Source of the DNA: Adiantum capillus-veneris
Lineage: Eukaryota > Streptophyta > Polypodiopsida > Polypodiales > Pteridaceae
Assembly (NCBI GenBank): GCA_014529385.2
Contig: CM043942.1
Span: 112,188,141-112,252,140, forward strand
Reading direction: 5' to 3'
DNA length: 64,000 bases
Shown here: positions 1 through 11,100 of the stretch, piece after piece
How positions within the stretch are numbered: the stretch's first letter is position 1
How the letters are laid out: every line of letters starts with the position of its first letter
Made by a program: the position numbers and the translations under genes
Notes under the pieces: model-generated
Told to the model about the DNA's origin: nothing
The model's input: the letters and a program-made list of their open reading frames with translations, nothing else
Databases searched by the model: none

Positions 1-1238
1 CATGGAACTGGGCTAGATGGGAGGTAGTTGCTTGTCCGGTAGACCAAGGAGGTCTTGGAATTCTTAACCCTGTATCTCATGCTGAGGCCCTTTGTGCCAA
101 TTTTATGATCTCATCGGCTAAACAGGACCAAGCTTGGGCTATCATGACCAAGGAAATGCTTGATGCAGCAAAACTGGGATCGAAAGGGGGAAAATGGAAG
201 GGGGTTGTGATGCACGACAAACTTCTCCCCCCAAAGTGGTCTTATCTTAGATCTAGTGGACTCTCAGGGGAGCTAATCAGGAAGTGAAAAAGTCTTGTTG
301 AGGTGTTGGAACGGGGGGAAGTATCCAGATACTTTAAGAACTCCGTATTGCACTAGTCCCCTTGGCTCTCTAAAATATTAGGACCGCCACAAAGCCCTTA
401 CTGGATAGAAATGGCCAGGAAGGTGAATAATAAGGGGCTCGTTTGACTAGGGCAATTCTGGGATGGCAACAGGAAGTGCTGTAAAACTACTGACTCTTTA
501 GCCATCCAATTTCAATTGAATGGATTTGTGATCTTACTAGTCTATAGGGTGATTAAAGAGCTTGATAAGATGGTGATGCCAATCTGTGAATCCAACTTTG
601 AATGGGACGCTTGGAGATGGCCCGGGAGTAGCCTCTTTTGGAAACCACAATCTAAAGTCATTTACCATGCATTAATGCACGAGGGTAATTGGTGTAGCCC
701 CCTCAACAAATTATGGAAGAGGCAGTGGATGGAAAAACGGTGGGAGGGAGTCATGGAGAACATCTCGAAGCCAAGATTGCCTTAGTATATGAAGATACTT
801 CTGTGGAAAGTGATGAGGGGCGCTCTGCCAACGGGCGTAAAGATACAAGAAAGAGGCATCGGGTCCGATCGTTGCTCGGGGTGCAGAATAGTGAGTGAAG
901 ACCTAGGCCACCTTTTCATGAGATGCCAGGCAATCAGGGGCATGGCTGGGAAAATATTCAAGTGGATTCAAAGGACATGGAAAATTAAGTTCTTCAAGAA
1001 TGATATGTTCTTTGGTAGTAACAGGATCGGAAGTCCTGCTCTTCTCATCTCCACTCAAATAATCAGGTACTACTTCTTGCACCATATTTGGCAAGGAAGG
1101 AACCACCGCGTGTTTGAGGGGGATCTAGTTGTGGCAAGCTTTTGTGAAATCATGCAAGAGAGCAGAGTGATGATCCACATGATTGGAGGCAAAGAAGCCT
1201 TAGAGGACTGGTCTAGAACAATACATAACATCTTGTAA
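1..1238 (+). pseudogene. 3' part of a LINE (non-LTR retrotransposon) ORF2, decayed
   Basis: The frame from base 3 to 287 reads as the region after the reverse transcriptase, with the typical W..V..P...GGLGILNP..HAEAL pattern. After a gap with stops it resumes in the same frame at 516 and continues to 1238. Here lies a zinc-knuckle-like zf-RVT domain: LLWKVMRGALPTG, then CSGC, then HLFMRC, in the usual CxxC...HLFxxC arrangement. A TAG at 783-785 interrupts the otherwise continuous frame just before this domain, and a TGA at 285-287 ends the first block, so the copy is dead. The element enters from the left edge of the window, so its 5' part (endonuclease, RT) is not visible. In known LINEs ORF2 copies the element RNA at a nicked target. 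Family assignment is from motif recognition. Confidence 0.75.
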
Positions 1239-1735
1239 TAAGTAAAGCCGAGGAAGTAAGAGTGGTTTCTCTGCCAAGCAGATAACTTGTAATCCTTTGA
1301 CCCTCAAGGCTCGGTCTGAGCTCAAGGATTGTTGTATATTTCTGTTCTTAATACTATCAACTCACAATCATGAGTTTTTCCAAAAAACAAAAGAACTCAA
1401 GGCCAAGCTTAGTGCTCCACCCCCCATCTCTATGGGTTCTCTCTTCTCACACTCCTCTCCATCTCACATCGGCTCATGTCATGCACACATATTGATATAA
1501 TTAGCATGTGTTTGGGGCAAACATACAGCTTGACCTTAAAGGAACTCAAGTCCAAGCTTACAAGTAAAAAATTATTGTGTGGCCAGTCTTGGGACTCATG
1601 TATTGAGTTTCCGACCCTGCACTTAAAGGGGCACCTGTTAGGCTTGCATTTAGGGTCAGGTTTGTTTCAAATCATCCCTCCAAAACATTATTGTGGCGAC
1701 CGAGAGCAAAGCTGAAGTGGTATCACTCTATTCGC
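1239..1735. other. LINE 3' tail or unassigned sequence
   Basis: I recognise no gene here. Two similar short stretches (GAACTCAAGGCCAAGCTTA near 1391 and GAACTCAAGTCCAAGCTTA near 1541) suggest old repeat sequence, perhaps an LTR. The left part may be the 3' untranslated region of the LINE upstream. Confidence 0.3.
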
Positions 1736-1752
1736 AACATGAAAATTTGGTT

Positions 1753-2222
1753 CAGTGGAGCTCAAAACAGTGGTCTTACAGGTTCACATGTATCTGGGCT
1801 TCTCCTGCGGCCACAAAGCACAGCACTCTTCTCTGACTGATTCTTCACCAAGGGATCTAGACTGGAGAAAAAGCTCTCAAAATTGGTAAAGCGGATGGCA
1901 AATGTAGAAGATGTCTCTATGCAATAGAGGACTGTAAACACCTATTCTACCATTGCCCCAAGAACTCATTCTTGATCAAAGAACTCAGTGCAATGTGCAT
2001 GAAGATGGGCAAGTGGAAATTAAGTCTGGAAGATGTCCTGATTGGTAATTGTAAAGGTCTAGATATTCTGTGATGGAATGTGTGGCGGGGATTTATCCTC
2101 TGGTTTATATGGTCGCAAAGAGTAGGTGCTAATATGCAATCCTCAACTTCTCTTCCCCTCAGTCTTTTAAGGCATGACTTATTGTCCTCTGCCTCTCAAC
2201 TTTGTATAAAAATCACAGAAGC
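1753..2222 (+). pseudogene. LINE ORF2 C-terminal zinc-knuckle domain, truncated
   Basis: In one frame the sequence gives FTCIWASPAATKHSTLL, then GKCRRCLYAIEDCKHLFYHC, which has the CxxC...HLFxHC spacing of the zf-RVT domain found at the C-terminus of plant LINE ORF2. The frame carries three stops (two near 1820-1862 and TGA at 2071-2073) and then runs into the inserted LTR element at 2223. It is not the same copy as the LINE at 1-1238, and the residues around the motif differ clearly. Confidence 0.75.
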
Positions 2223-2921
2223 TGTCACAAGGTGGGCACCACGTGCCAATAGAAAAGAACAGACCGAACAGACTTTTAGCACTTGAATAACAACTGAACT
2301 AAAAGAGAGAGACGACACGCGACACGGAGTGGTGGAATTCCACCCCAAAGAGTATTGGCCCCAAACCTTGGTGCCCCTTTCGGTATTTCTGTATATTGCA
2401 TCAACACAGTACAAGCCGGTACTCCAGACTCCGCACCTTCGTACTGAAGCATGCCAGAGAATGAGCCCTAGCCTCATATCTAAAGGCCCTTGGCAGTTAC
2501 AATTAAAAGCTTTTAAAACTCAAAATCTTCTGGTCCAAAAGCAAAGCCAAAATCTCCCAGCGTAAATCACTGAATTCCATACAGTGTGCCACGTCATCAT
2601 CTAGCGCAAAACGTAGAAATCTGCCCTTAGGGTTAGGGTTAGGGTTTTTGCAGTTTTAGGGTTTCTCACAGAATTAGGGTTTTGCTGTTTTAGGGTTAGG
2701 GTTTCCAGAATTAGGGTTTCAGCAGTTAGGGTTTTGGGCAAAAATTAGGGTTTGTAGGTTTTAGGATTAGGGTTTCAAAATTAGGGTTTGCAAGTTTGAA
2801 GGTTAGGGTTTCCAGCATTAGGGTTTCAGCAGTTCTGGCAGACATTAGGGTTTAGGCCCCTCGGCCACATCTGTACGTTGACTCCATTCTTTAGGCTTTG
2901 ACACGTCAGCAGTTTGTTACA
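2223..2921 (-). repeat. 3' LTR of the non-autonomous element
   Basis: The 699-bp LTR is bounded by TG...CA on the minus strand. It contains a run of telomere-like TTAGGG/TTTAGGG units (about 2630-2850) interspersed with spacer sequence. The apparent reading frames over it are not coding. Confidence 0.88.
2630..2855 (+). repeat. Interstitial telomere-like repeats inside an LTR
   Basis: More than ten TTAGGG/TTTAGGG units occur, partly in perfect tandem at the left (TTAGGGTTAGGGTTAGGGTT) and then separated by short spacers such as TTTCAGCAG or TTTCCAGAA. The same arrangement recurs at 5185-5415 in the other LTR, so it was amplified with the element and does not mark a chromosome end. Confidence 0.85.
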
Positions 2922-2933
2922 TCTCCCCTTCTT
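2922..2933 (-). other. Polypurine tract
   Basis: On the minus strand this reads AAGAAGGGGAGA directly before the start of the 3' LTR, the position expected for plus-strand priming. Confidence 0.7.
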
Positions 2934-3349
2934 GAAAGAGAGTAATCGTCCGCGATTACAGCATACCTGCAAAACAAGTCAAGTTAGCTCAAAAATTTCC
3001 AAGGGACATTCCAAGGGACAATCAGTTTGCTCTTTTTATTAAAGAGTTAGCTTCTCCTTTCTGCTCTTTTGATCAAGGAGTTACCTGCTCCTATCGGCTG
3101 TTTTGATCAAGGAGTTAGGTTCTCCTTTCGTCCAAATCGGAACTCTTGATATTCCGGCATAGTAAAATTAGCCATCACACCCAGACCATACTGATCTTCC
3201 TCGGGTGTCTAATTGATGCACTAAAATTACATACCCAGGAAATCTCATCCAATTAGGAATATTCACTGGTTGGCACATCACAATGCAACACAAATGCTCA
3301 CATATGCATGTTACAAGACATAGAAACATAAAGCCGTCGATGAACACTC

Positions 3350-3570
3350 CTCCCGCATAACCTAACAAGGTCCGGGCCGGGAGATATTCAACGACTCCCT
3401 CATCACTCCTCCCGCATAACCTAAAAAGGTCCGGGCCGGGAGATATAGAGGCCTTTTACAACCAAACGCCCCCCAGACCGCAGCCTGCGTCGTTTGGAGG
3501 TGCTGAGAGTAACCACTGCTCAGACTTCTTAATACTCCTCCCGCATAACCATCCAGGTCTGGGCCGGGAG
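3350..3570. repeat. Three hairpin-forming repeat units in the LTR element interior
   Basis: CTCCCGCATAACC ... CCGGGAG occurs at 3350-3383, 3409-3442 and 3538-3570. The ends CTCCCG and CGGGAG are complementary, so each unit can fold into a GC-rich hairpin. A second motif (CGCTCCCCAGGCAT.GGCCTGC) is repeated at about 3605 and 3660. No protein reading is evident. Confidence 0.7.
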
Positions 3571-4403
3571 TCACAACAACAATTATTTACAAGCATACAA
3601 ACAAACGCTCCCCAGGCATTGGCCTGCGTCGTTCCGAGGTTTTCAAACATACAACGAAACGCTCCCCAGGCATCGGCCTGCATCGTTCTGAGGTTCAAAC
3701 AATACCAAAACAGTATTTCTCACTTCTCCACCCGGGAGTAAAATCACCAATCATTGAAACCAGTATCAAACCAGAGTCAAACAATTCAAATCGGCACCAA
3801 AACAGGTTCAAAACAGATACCATTCATTTCAAACAAATTCCAAACAGGATCACCAAACAAGATCAAACAAAACTCAAACTTAAAAAGTAATCTCGACATT
3901 AGTCGAGCTCGAAAAGTCAACTGACTTTCCATCTTGAAACCTGCACCAAAAATTAGGGTAAGGTTCCTTCCATGAGGTCGTAGCCGAGCAGAACCTCCCC
4001 TCCCACACAGGGAAACGGAAAGGGGTCAATCACCCACAAGCTTTTTTCGTAACTTAGCTTTGCAAACAAAAGAATGGTAAGAGGATAGGAATCGTTGTGA
4101 CGGCGCAAGATCCACCCTGATCACCTTTGCTGAAGTCCGGTGTTGCTGAACAATACCAATGTGGTAAGGTGTTGCTAAACAAGACAATGTGCCACTTTCG
4201 TTTGCAGTCCACAATGCGCGAAAAGAGATTAGCTACGAATGGATAGGCATGGTCCAATGCCAGCGAGGGGCGTGATAGATAGATCATTGGGCCTGGCCTC
4301 GTAGTCGTAGTGCCGGTTTACGTGCTGGAATACCATGATCCATCAGCTCTTGGACAAACAGTGTTGCTTTGGCGGCGATGGTAGTCCCAAGATAGCAATC
4401 GCA

Positions 4404-4769
4404 CTAAACCTCCAAGGTCATCTGCTCGTGAAGAGACATCTCCTGAGAGATGTTGAGAAATTTCAAGATATAATCTGGTAGGGTTTCCATGGAAAGCATT
4501 TCAGGATACCCCAATCTGTAGGCATCAACATCTACATGGCACTGCTTCTGAGAAAAACGGCGACTTGAAACAAATCTGGATCTTTCTCCTTCAAGGGATC
4601 TTAATTGGCTTATGCCCTGTAAGACATGAGCGGTGAAGATGGGAGCGCACCCGATGCGCGATGAAGTGGAGGGCAAAGATGCCTCAAATAAAATTCCAAT
4701 AGCTCTGTCTGCTCTTTTGTAGGACCGGTATGCTTTCAGAAAAGCACACGCATGATGCTCTGATACCAC
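4404..4769 (-). CDS. Open frame next to the primer-binding site, function unknown
   Basis: The frame is open on the minus strand from the LTR through the primer-binding site to a stop at 4404, about 120 residues inside the element. It ends MSLHEQMTLEV. I do not recognise a domain; it may be a remnant of a gag N-terminus or only chance openness. The portion beyond 4769 is LTR sequence and should not be read as protein. Confidence 0.2.
   Translation of the reverse strand: MVSEHHACAFLKAYRSYKRADRAIGILFEASLPSTSSRIGCAPIFTAHVLQGISQLRSLEGERSRFVSSRRFSQKQCHVDVDAYRLGYPEMLSMETLPDYILKFLNISQEMSLHEQMTLEV
4757..4768 (-). other. Primer-binding site, initiator Met-tRNA type
   Basis: On the minus strand this is TGGTATCAGAGC, the classic plant LTR-element primer site complementary to the 3' end of initiator Met-tRNA, one base after the 5' LTR end. 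Confidence 0.9.
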
Positions 4770-5481
4770 TGTCACAAGGCGGGCACCACGTGCCAATAGA
4801 AAAGAACAAACCGAACAGACTTTTAGCACTTGAATAACAACTGAACTAAAAGAGAGAGACGACACGCGACATGGAGTGGCAGAATTCCACCCCAGAGAGT
4901 ATTGGCCCCAAACCTTGGTGCCCCTTTCAGTATTTCTTTATATTGCATCAACACAGTACAAGCCGGTACTCCAGACTCTGCACCTTCGTACTGAAGCATG
5001 CCAGAGAATGAGCCCTAGCCTCATATTTAAAGGCCCTTGGCCTAAAAAACAGTTACAATAAAAATCTTTTAAAACTCAAAAGCTTCTGGTCCAAAAGCAA
5101 AGCCAAAAGCTCCCAGCGTAAATCACTGAAATTCGTACAGCCTTCCACGTCATCAGCCAACGCAAAACGTAGAAATCTACCCTTAGGGTAAGGGTTAGGG
5201 TTTCTACAGTTTTAGGGTTTCTAGCAGCAGAATTAGGGTTTGTAGGTTTTAGGGTTAGGGTTTCCAGAATTAGGGTTTCAAGAGCTAGGGTTTTTGACAA
5301 AAATTAGGGTTTGTAGATTTTAGGGTTAGGGTTTTCAAAATTAGGGTGTGCAGGTTTTAGGGTTAGGATTTCCAACATTAGGGTTTCAGTAATTCTGGCA
5401 GACATTAGGGTTTAGGCCCCTCGGCCACATCTGTACGTTGACTCCATTCTTTAGGCTTTGACACATCAGCAGTTTGTTACA
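4770..5481 (-). repeat. 5' LTR of the non-autonomous element
   Basis: This is the 712-bp partner of 2223-2921. It has the same TG...CA ends and the same telomere-like block at 5185-5415. The small length difference comes from short indels, for example near 5040-5050 and around 5220. Confidence 0.88.
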
Positions 5482-5939
5482 GAAGCCCCTGACCTTATTG
5501 CTTCCATCACTGATATTTAGAAGGAGTTCAGATGGCAACAATGGAAATGTCAAGTGTCTAAGGTCTATTCTCCTCTCAGACTTTGTATGAGAGATCTCCT
5601 CCTGTAATCTCCTAAGGGGTTGTCCACCCCCTACCTGTGAGCCCTTTGTATTTTCCTCTCCTTCATTTAATCAATTCCACTTTGCATCAAAAAAAATAAA
5701 ACATGAAAATTTGGCACCCGCTCGAGAGTGACGGGAGACTTTTAGCATACTTTCATTATTATCGGTATGTGTGTGTGTATACGTCCCATTAGGGCAAATC
5801 ACAATACAAGGCTTAATTAGCAAGGCAGGTTTTCAACTCACACGGTCATCCCCTTGACTCGATGGCAATGAAAAAACCAACTGCCACTACAAGAGGTTGT
5901 GTGCTCTTGTGACGCTTATAGCGACGGAAATACACTGGG

Positions 5940-6170
5940 TTTTTATAACCCCCGGCGTCGCTAAAACCGTTGCTAAAACCGTCGCTAAGAGCGTCGCTAC
6001 GAGAGCGTCGCTATAGGCGTCGCTATATGCGTCGCTATGAGCGTCGCTATATGCGTCGCTATGAGCGTCGCTATATAGCGACGCCTATAGCGACGCTCTC
6101 ACAGAAGACTATAGCGACGCATATAGCGACGCTACAGAGCCATAAATAGCGACGCTTATAGCGACGCCCG
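5940..6170. repeat. Left subterminal repeats of CACTA copy 1
   Basis: About fifteen GCGTCGCTAT-like units occur, first in one orientation (to about 6073) and then inverted (ATAGCGACGC), so the block can fold on itself. In En/Spm-type elements such motifs are transposase binding sites. Confidence 0.85.
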
Positions 6171-6532
6171 AGAGAATATTTTTTTGGTGGCAGGGCATTG
6201 AATGCCCTGCCACCCATCAACCATATTGTACTTGATTCACTTTTTAAAAAAAGTGCAAAGGTAGATAATAGACCCAAAATAGTCACCCACAAGACGCATT
6301 GTTTGCAAAATTGACAATTGTACACATCATAGGCAAACTGAATTGATTGGCAAATGTAATAATGACAATTGTACAACATCATAGGCATAAAGAATTGATT
6401 GGCAAAAGGAACTGCGGTGACAAATGTAATAATATACATGGTTCAAAAAGACGTATAAAATCCGTCTCATGATACATAAGCTATGAGAAACCCTAAACTA
6501 ATGCTATCTAGCTACGGCTAAACTGACGTCGT

Positions 6533-7846
6533 TTAATCAGACGTCTCATCGTGTCCAAGCGGCGTATCTGTCGGATTCTGCAAAAAAAGACAATAAGACA
6601 GTTTTCAATAAATATAAACATATAACGACATTTATAAAACAATACAAAAAATAAAAAAGAGTAAACCCTAATACTAACCATGCCGCCGCGAGAACTGAGA
6701 ATGTCCATCAGGGCGTTTAAGCCCTTCCTGCCTGCGTACTCGCGCTCGTACGGTGTGGGATCACGTCCTGTCATCGACCACTGTCAAAACATACAAAGAT
6801 TTCATTATGTTAGAACTAAAAAACTCATAAACCCTAAACTATCGAACATGCATAAAGAGCAATGTGAAAAGACTTACAAAATCGGCCTCAAATGATGCCC
6901 ATCCACCGCTCCCCAAGTGGTGCGAGCTCCCTGCCTCTACTCGCGCTCTGGCTGCATCCTTTTGTTGCTTCCACTTGTCGGGATTCTCGCGCGCTGCTTT
7001 CTTCGCATTCTTCCAATCTTCTTTGGCCAGCCAATCTGGCCTATTCCACCCATTCTTGATTGCTTTTTGCACTTCGGAACGCTTGTGTTTGCAGTATTCG
7101 CTCATTCGAATCTTCATCAGGTCTTCATTGAAGCGCTGATCCCGTGTTGGAACGGGAAACTCATCATGAAGTATGCTGATGACTCTGTTTTTTAAATCAC
7201 TTGGTACTTCACTCCATTTGTTTAGTATATAGTGTCTAAACAGCTGAGAGCAAAGACCACGCATGCGCGAGATCACCTTCTTGCCGTCATCATCCATGAT
7301 GATGCCGCCGCTGGTGTCGACGGAGTAAGGCAAGCCCTCTGGCCAGTGACGCGTGAACCTGGGTGTCCCGGCAGGGGTCTCTAGCGGCGTGTCGATGGGG
7401 GTACGGACGTCAGGTTTCTCCACCGGCGTCTGGGCCCCGAAGCGAGGAGTGTCGAGTGGGGTGGCTCCTGGCGGAGTAGGTAGAGGTGTGTAGCTTCTAG
7501 GAACAGTCAGCCGTGCAAAACCTGGCGTAGATGGCGATGCTGTGGCTGGTGTGGGGGCGGGCAAAGAAGGGGAGGGTAAAGAGCCTCGTCGAACACGAGG
7601 CGGTGTGGAGGCATCGGTGGCGGAATCCCCACAACAACCGCCACCGCCACCACTAGAGCGCCGGTGTCTAGACGAGTGTGACGTTCGTCTCATCGACGCC
7701 GAAGCTTCAGAGCGCGCCGAATGCTCCGAAAGAGAGGGAGATGCGGATGGTGTAGGAACGCGCGATGATGCGCCAGAGCGATGACGCTCCACGTACCACT
7801 ATCTCTGCTGCGGTGACAAAGAAGAAAGAAACTCCTCATCATCCAT
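6533..7846 (-). pseudogene. CACTA second transposase (transposase_24-like), one in-frame stop
   Basis: Three exons can be read on the minus strand: 6878-7846, 6679-6780 and 6533-6577, with GT-AG introns of 97 bp (6781-6877) and 101 bp (6578-6678). The product starts MDDEEFLSSLSPQQR. It has a low-complexity Ser/Pro/Thr-rich segment and then a basic domain (PSDLKNRVISILHDEFPVP ... NRPDWLAKEDW ... GSGGWASFEADF) like plant transposase_24 proteins, and ends with an acidic tail. A TAG at 7799-7801 follows codon 15. The sister copy near 33000 has a sense codon there, so this is probably a mutation. A shorter protein could start at ATG 7691-7693. In En/Spm the second protein binds subterminal repeats; that role here is inference. 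Confidence 0.7.
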
Positions 7847-8118
7847 ACCTGCATTAAACACACGAATATTTAAAATTAATATTGAATGAATAGAGTAGAC
7901 AATGACGCAAAGACCATTAAATACAATGACGTAATGACGCATATAAATACAATGACGCAATGAATCGAGTGATAGAAGAGGCAAGTCGAAAACTCAGAAT
8001 TTTCAATCAAAAGATGTGAGCGCGAGTAGAAAAGAGCGTTATACACCATGGAAGCTACTTAGAGAGCCAGAGCTTTTACAACACGGAGCAAAATTGTTCA
8101 AATACAATATTTGTGGCT

Positions 8119-11100
8119 TTAAGAGATCTCTCTCTCATCCTCACATAACTCAGCATAACTTCCTATATCTATATAGAGCTCTCCGTTTAAACACATATCC
8201 TCTGTTTCATTTTGTAGCTCCTCTGCATGCACCCCATATAGAGTAGTAGCATCTTGATGCTCGTCTAGCACCACCGCAGCGGCTTCTGATTGAGCATCTT
8301 CTCTGATCTCCTCCATTGATGTCGTTGTGATTGGCACATGGTAGCCTTCATACGTCCTTGCACTACGAGGGGCTACCTCTATGACGTACCACCAGTTTGA
8401 TGTAGACTTTGTAGGATGAAATACTACCTGCCAGAGCCACATAACTTACATGAGAGCTTTCAAGCACATAACTTGTAAAAGGGGGATGTTAACTATTTAT
8501 ATACTTACTTGTTCACAATGCTCGGGTAGTACGAAAGTGTCTCTTAGGTCAGTCCATTTCTTAGTAGAATCCACCTCAAGAAAACCAGACTCTCCTCTAC
8601 GCACAGTAGCGTTGCGACCCTCCATGATTATCTTGAACCATTGCACGTCGAACAAGTCGACAAAAAATCCTCTGTAATCGATCCTCAAAATCTCTTGCAG
8701 CGTGCCGAAGTAAGTGAGTTCCGCCACCACAGGATCTGCATCAGAGGAACGTCGTTGACTAGACTGTTCAAATTTTGCCATGATTCCACAATCTTGAGTA
8801 AAACGCTTTTTGTCGATTCGTTCCACCCTAAAATGTCGACCTTTACACCATGCTGCTGTGTATGACTTATACTACAACGAACAAAGATTATGAGTGGCCG
8901 TTCATACGTTTATAAATAAAGTCACTTGCTAGTCGTACATTGCAAACTTACCTTGGTCGCGCAACCCCGAGAGTACTCCCACTCTTCTTCAGTCACTTTG
9001 TCACCGCATTGTTGTGCGCTTTTCAATTGGTTGTGCAACCATCTTAAGCTCATGAAGGTTGGTAGGCTCTCCAGAACCGCTGGATAGTGCATCGGTGGTC
9101 GTCTTCCCCGTCTCCACTTGATTCGTGCCCTTTGTCGCTCTTGCTTTGCATCCTCATATTGTGAAATCCACTTTTGCATCACTGGATTGTGAAGCATGCA
9201 AAATCGGTTGATTTTAGCCTCTAGATCTTCCGTCATCTTCTTCTCAACACCGAGATTGCACATGACAATCCCAGATATGCGCTCATCATCTATGGTTCGC
9301 CATAGCGTGTCCCGGGATTTATCAAATCCGTCTAGCCACTCTCCAATGTACACTAGGGACTCTGATACCAACCAACCTTCTGCCATGCTACCCTCCGGAC
9401 GTGCCTTTTGACGCACATATCCCTTAAGCGTTTTCATGAAACGCTCTAAGAAGAACATCCATCTGGAATGAACTGTGCCACCTATTTCCACCTCATCAAC
9501 TATGTGAACAAGAAGATGCACCTGAATGGTTAGCATTGTAGTAGGAAAATGTTTCTCAAACATGCACACAAGCTCCGCAGCATTTAGTTTGGCGAATGGT
9601 ATGGAGTCTACGTCGATCTCCTTTTGTGAGATCCATTGCACCAGCTTTGCAAGTTTGTAGATTGTGTTACGGATGTCGAGAGACAAACATCCCTCAATGG
9701 CAACCGGTAAAATAAACTGTAAAGTATGTGCAGCAATGATATTAAAGTCCACATTTTATGCAATGATATTAAAGTCCACTATGAACGTACCTGACACATT
9801 TTATGCCAATCGTGTGACTTCAAACCGGTAAGCTTTCCTTCTTTAGTAAAACACGTTCGGAGCGAGTGCATTACGCCAGTGGGGGTCCGCAAAGATCGAA
9901 TGGCCTCTTTTACTTTGCGTTCTTGGGCTCCTGTGAAAATCCATGGTGCTTTAGGAAGTTTTATCGATCCATCAGACGCTGTTTGCGGCCAATATTGCTC
10001 CATACGATCCACATTTCTAAGGTCAACTCTGGCTCCCAAAGTATCTTTCTTGCCGGTCAAATGGTCCCATAGTAGATTACCCACATTCTTGAATATGTGC
10101 ATTGGATCGAGCAAGTGATTGATCACGAGTCGGGGCCAGTATGGTAACTCGTACCATAGAGATAGTCTCTTCATCCCTGGAGGCAATCCGTCATCGCACA
10201 TCTCCTTCTGCTCTAACCATGCTTGTGCAGACATCCTTGGTGGCTCTCTTCCCAAAAAGCCGTCGCGTAACACATGATTCTCTGGAAGATACGCTTGATG
10301 ACCTTCGTAGATTTGCTTCTTCAATGAGGGTGCCCTACGTGCATTCAGTCTAGGTCCACATGTGACACATGCTCTGTATCCGCTTGTTTGAAGCCCTGCA
10401 TGTATACACATGATAATAGATCAACTATGGGAAAAAACAAGATTTACAGTGTCTGAGTGAGGAGTGTCAATAGATCACCTGAGCATTCTGTTAGCCCGGG
10501 ATAGTCATGCATGGTCCACATTAGAATACCTCTGATCAAAGCATTCCGTCGTCCTGTGTGTCGGCTCATATCCACCACCTCTATGCCAATCCACAATTGT
10601 TGTAGCTCTTCCAATAGTGGACGAAGATACACATCCATATTCCCCACTTTATATCGCCCTGGCATAATCAAGCTTAGCCATAGGTGCCCCTTCTTCGTAG
10701 TCAACCACGGGGGAATGTTGTAGTTGACGATGACAACGGGCCATACACTGTAAGATGTTGATCTTTGACCAAATGGATTTACGCCATCCATAGCCAGGCC
10801 TAAGCGCAAATTTCTAGCTTCCCTGGCAAAATCCGACCATGTTCCATCTATATGTTTCCAGGCTGCACAATCTGCAGGAATTCGTAGCACACCATCCGAA
10901 GATTTATTCTCCTCATGCCATGATGCTAGGGCGGCCATGGACTTACATTCGAAGAAATGCTTGATGCGAGGAAGCAAAGGAAAATGTCGCAAAACCTTTT
11001 GTGGAATTTTTGTCCCGTGGAGATCTACTCGATATCTTTCGGAATCACATTTCGGACACTTCTCCATGTCTGTGTATTCCCCTCTGAAAAGAATGCAGTC

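Larger units (their letters stand above)
2223..5481 (-). mobile_element. Non-autonomous LTR retrotransposon (LARD/TRIM-like), complete
   Basis: Two ~0.7-kb direct repeats (2223-2921 and 4770-5481) share both ends; on the minus strand they begin TGTAACAAACTG and end CTTGTGACA. The 5-bp sequence GAAGC flanks the whole unit (2218-2222 and 5482-5486). On the minus strand a primer-binding site complementary to initiator Met-tRNA follows the 5' LTR, and a purine tract precedes the 3' LTR. The 1.85-kb interior has no recognisable gag or pol, so the element would depend on proteins made elsewhere. It sits inside the older LINE insertion. The LTRs are very similar, which suggests a fairly recent insertion; I did not count identity. 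Confidence 0.9.
1736..5714 (+). mobile_element. 5'-truncated LINE insertion with 15-bp target duplication, split by an LTR element
   Basis: AACATGAAAATTTGG occurs at 1736-1750 and again at 5700-5714. Between the copies lie about 690 bp of LINE 3' end (1751-2222 and 5487-5699), finishing in an A-rich tail (CATCAAAAAAAATAAA) directly before the second copy. This is the signature of target-primed reverse transcription: 5' truncation, A-rich 3' end and a long target duplication. The remaining 3.26 kb inside is a younger LTR element. The unit on the right (5487-5699) has no clear coding sequence beyond a few codons. Confidence 0.85.

Noticed and set aside
1690-1760. Primer-site-like TTGGCACCCGCTCGAGAG at the LINE target (5711-5728)
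   Set aside because: It resembles an LTR-element primer site, but no LTR pair could be found around it.
2630-2855. Chromosome end or fused telomere
   Set aside because: The same block is in both LTRs of one element, so it is part of a mobile repeat.
5940-6170. CRISPR-like array of short repeats
   Set aside because: The repeats are 10 bp, change orientation and have no regular spacers; they are CACTA subterminal motifs in a plant genome.
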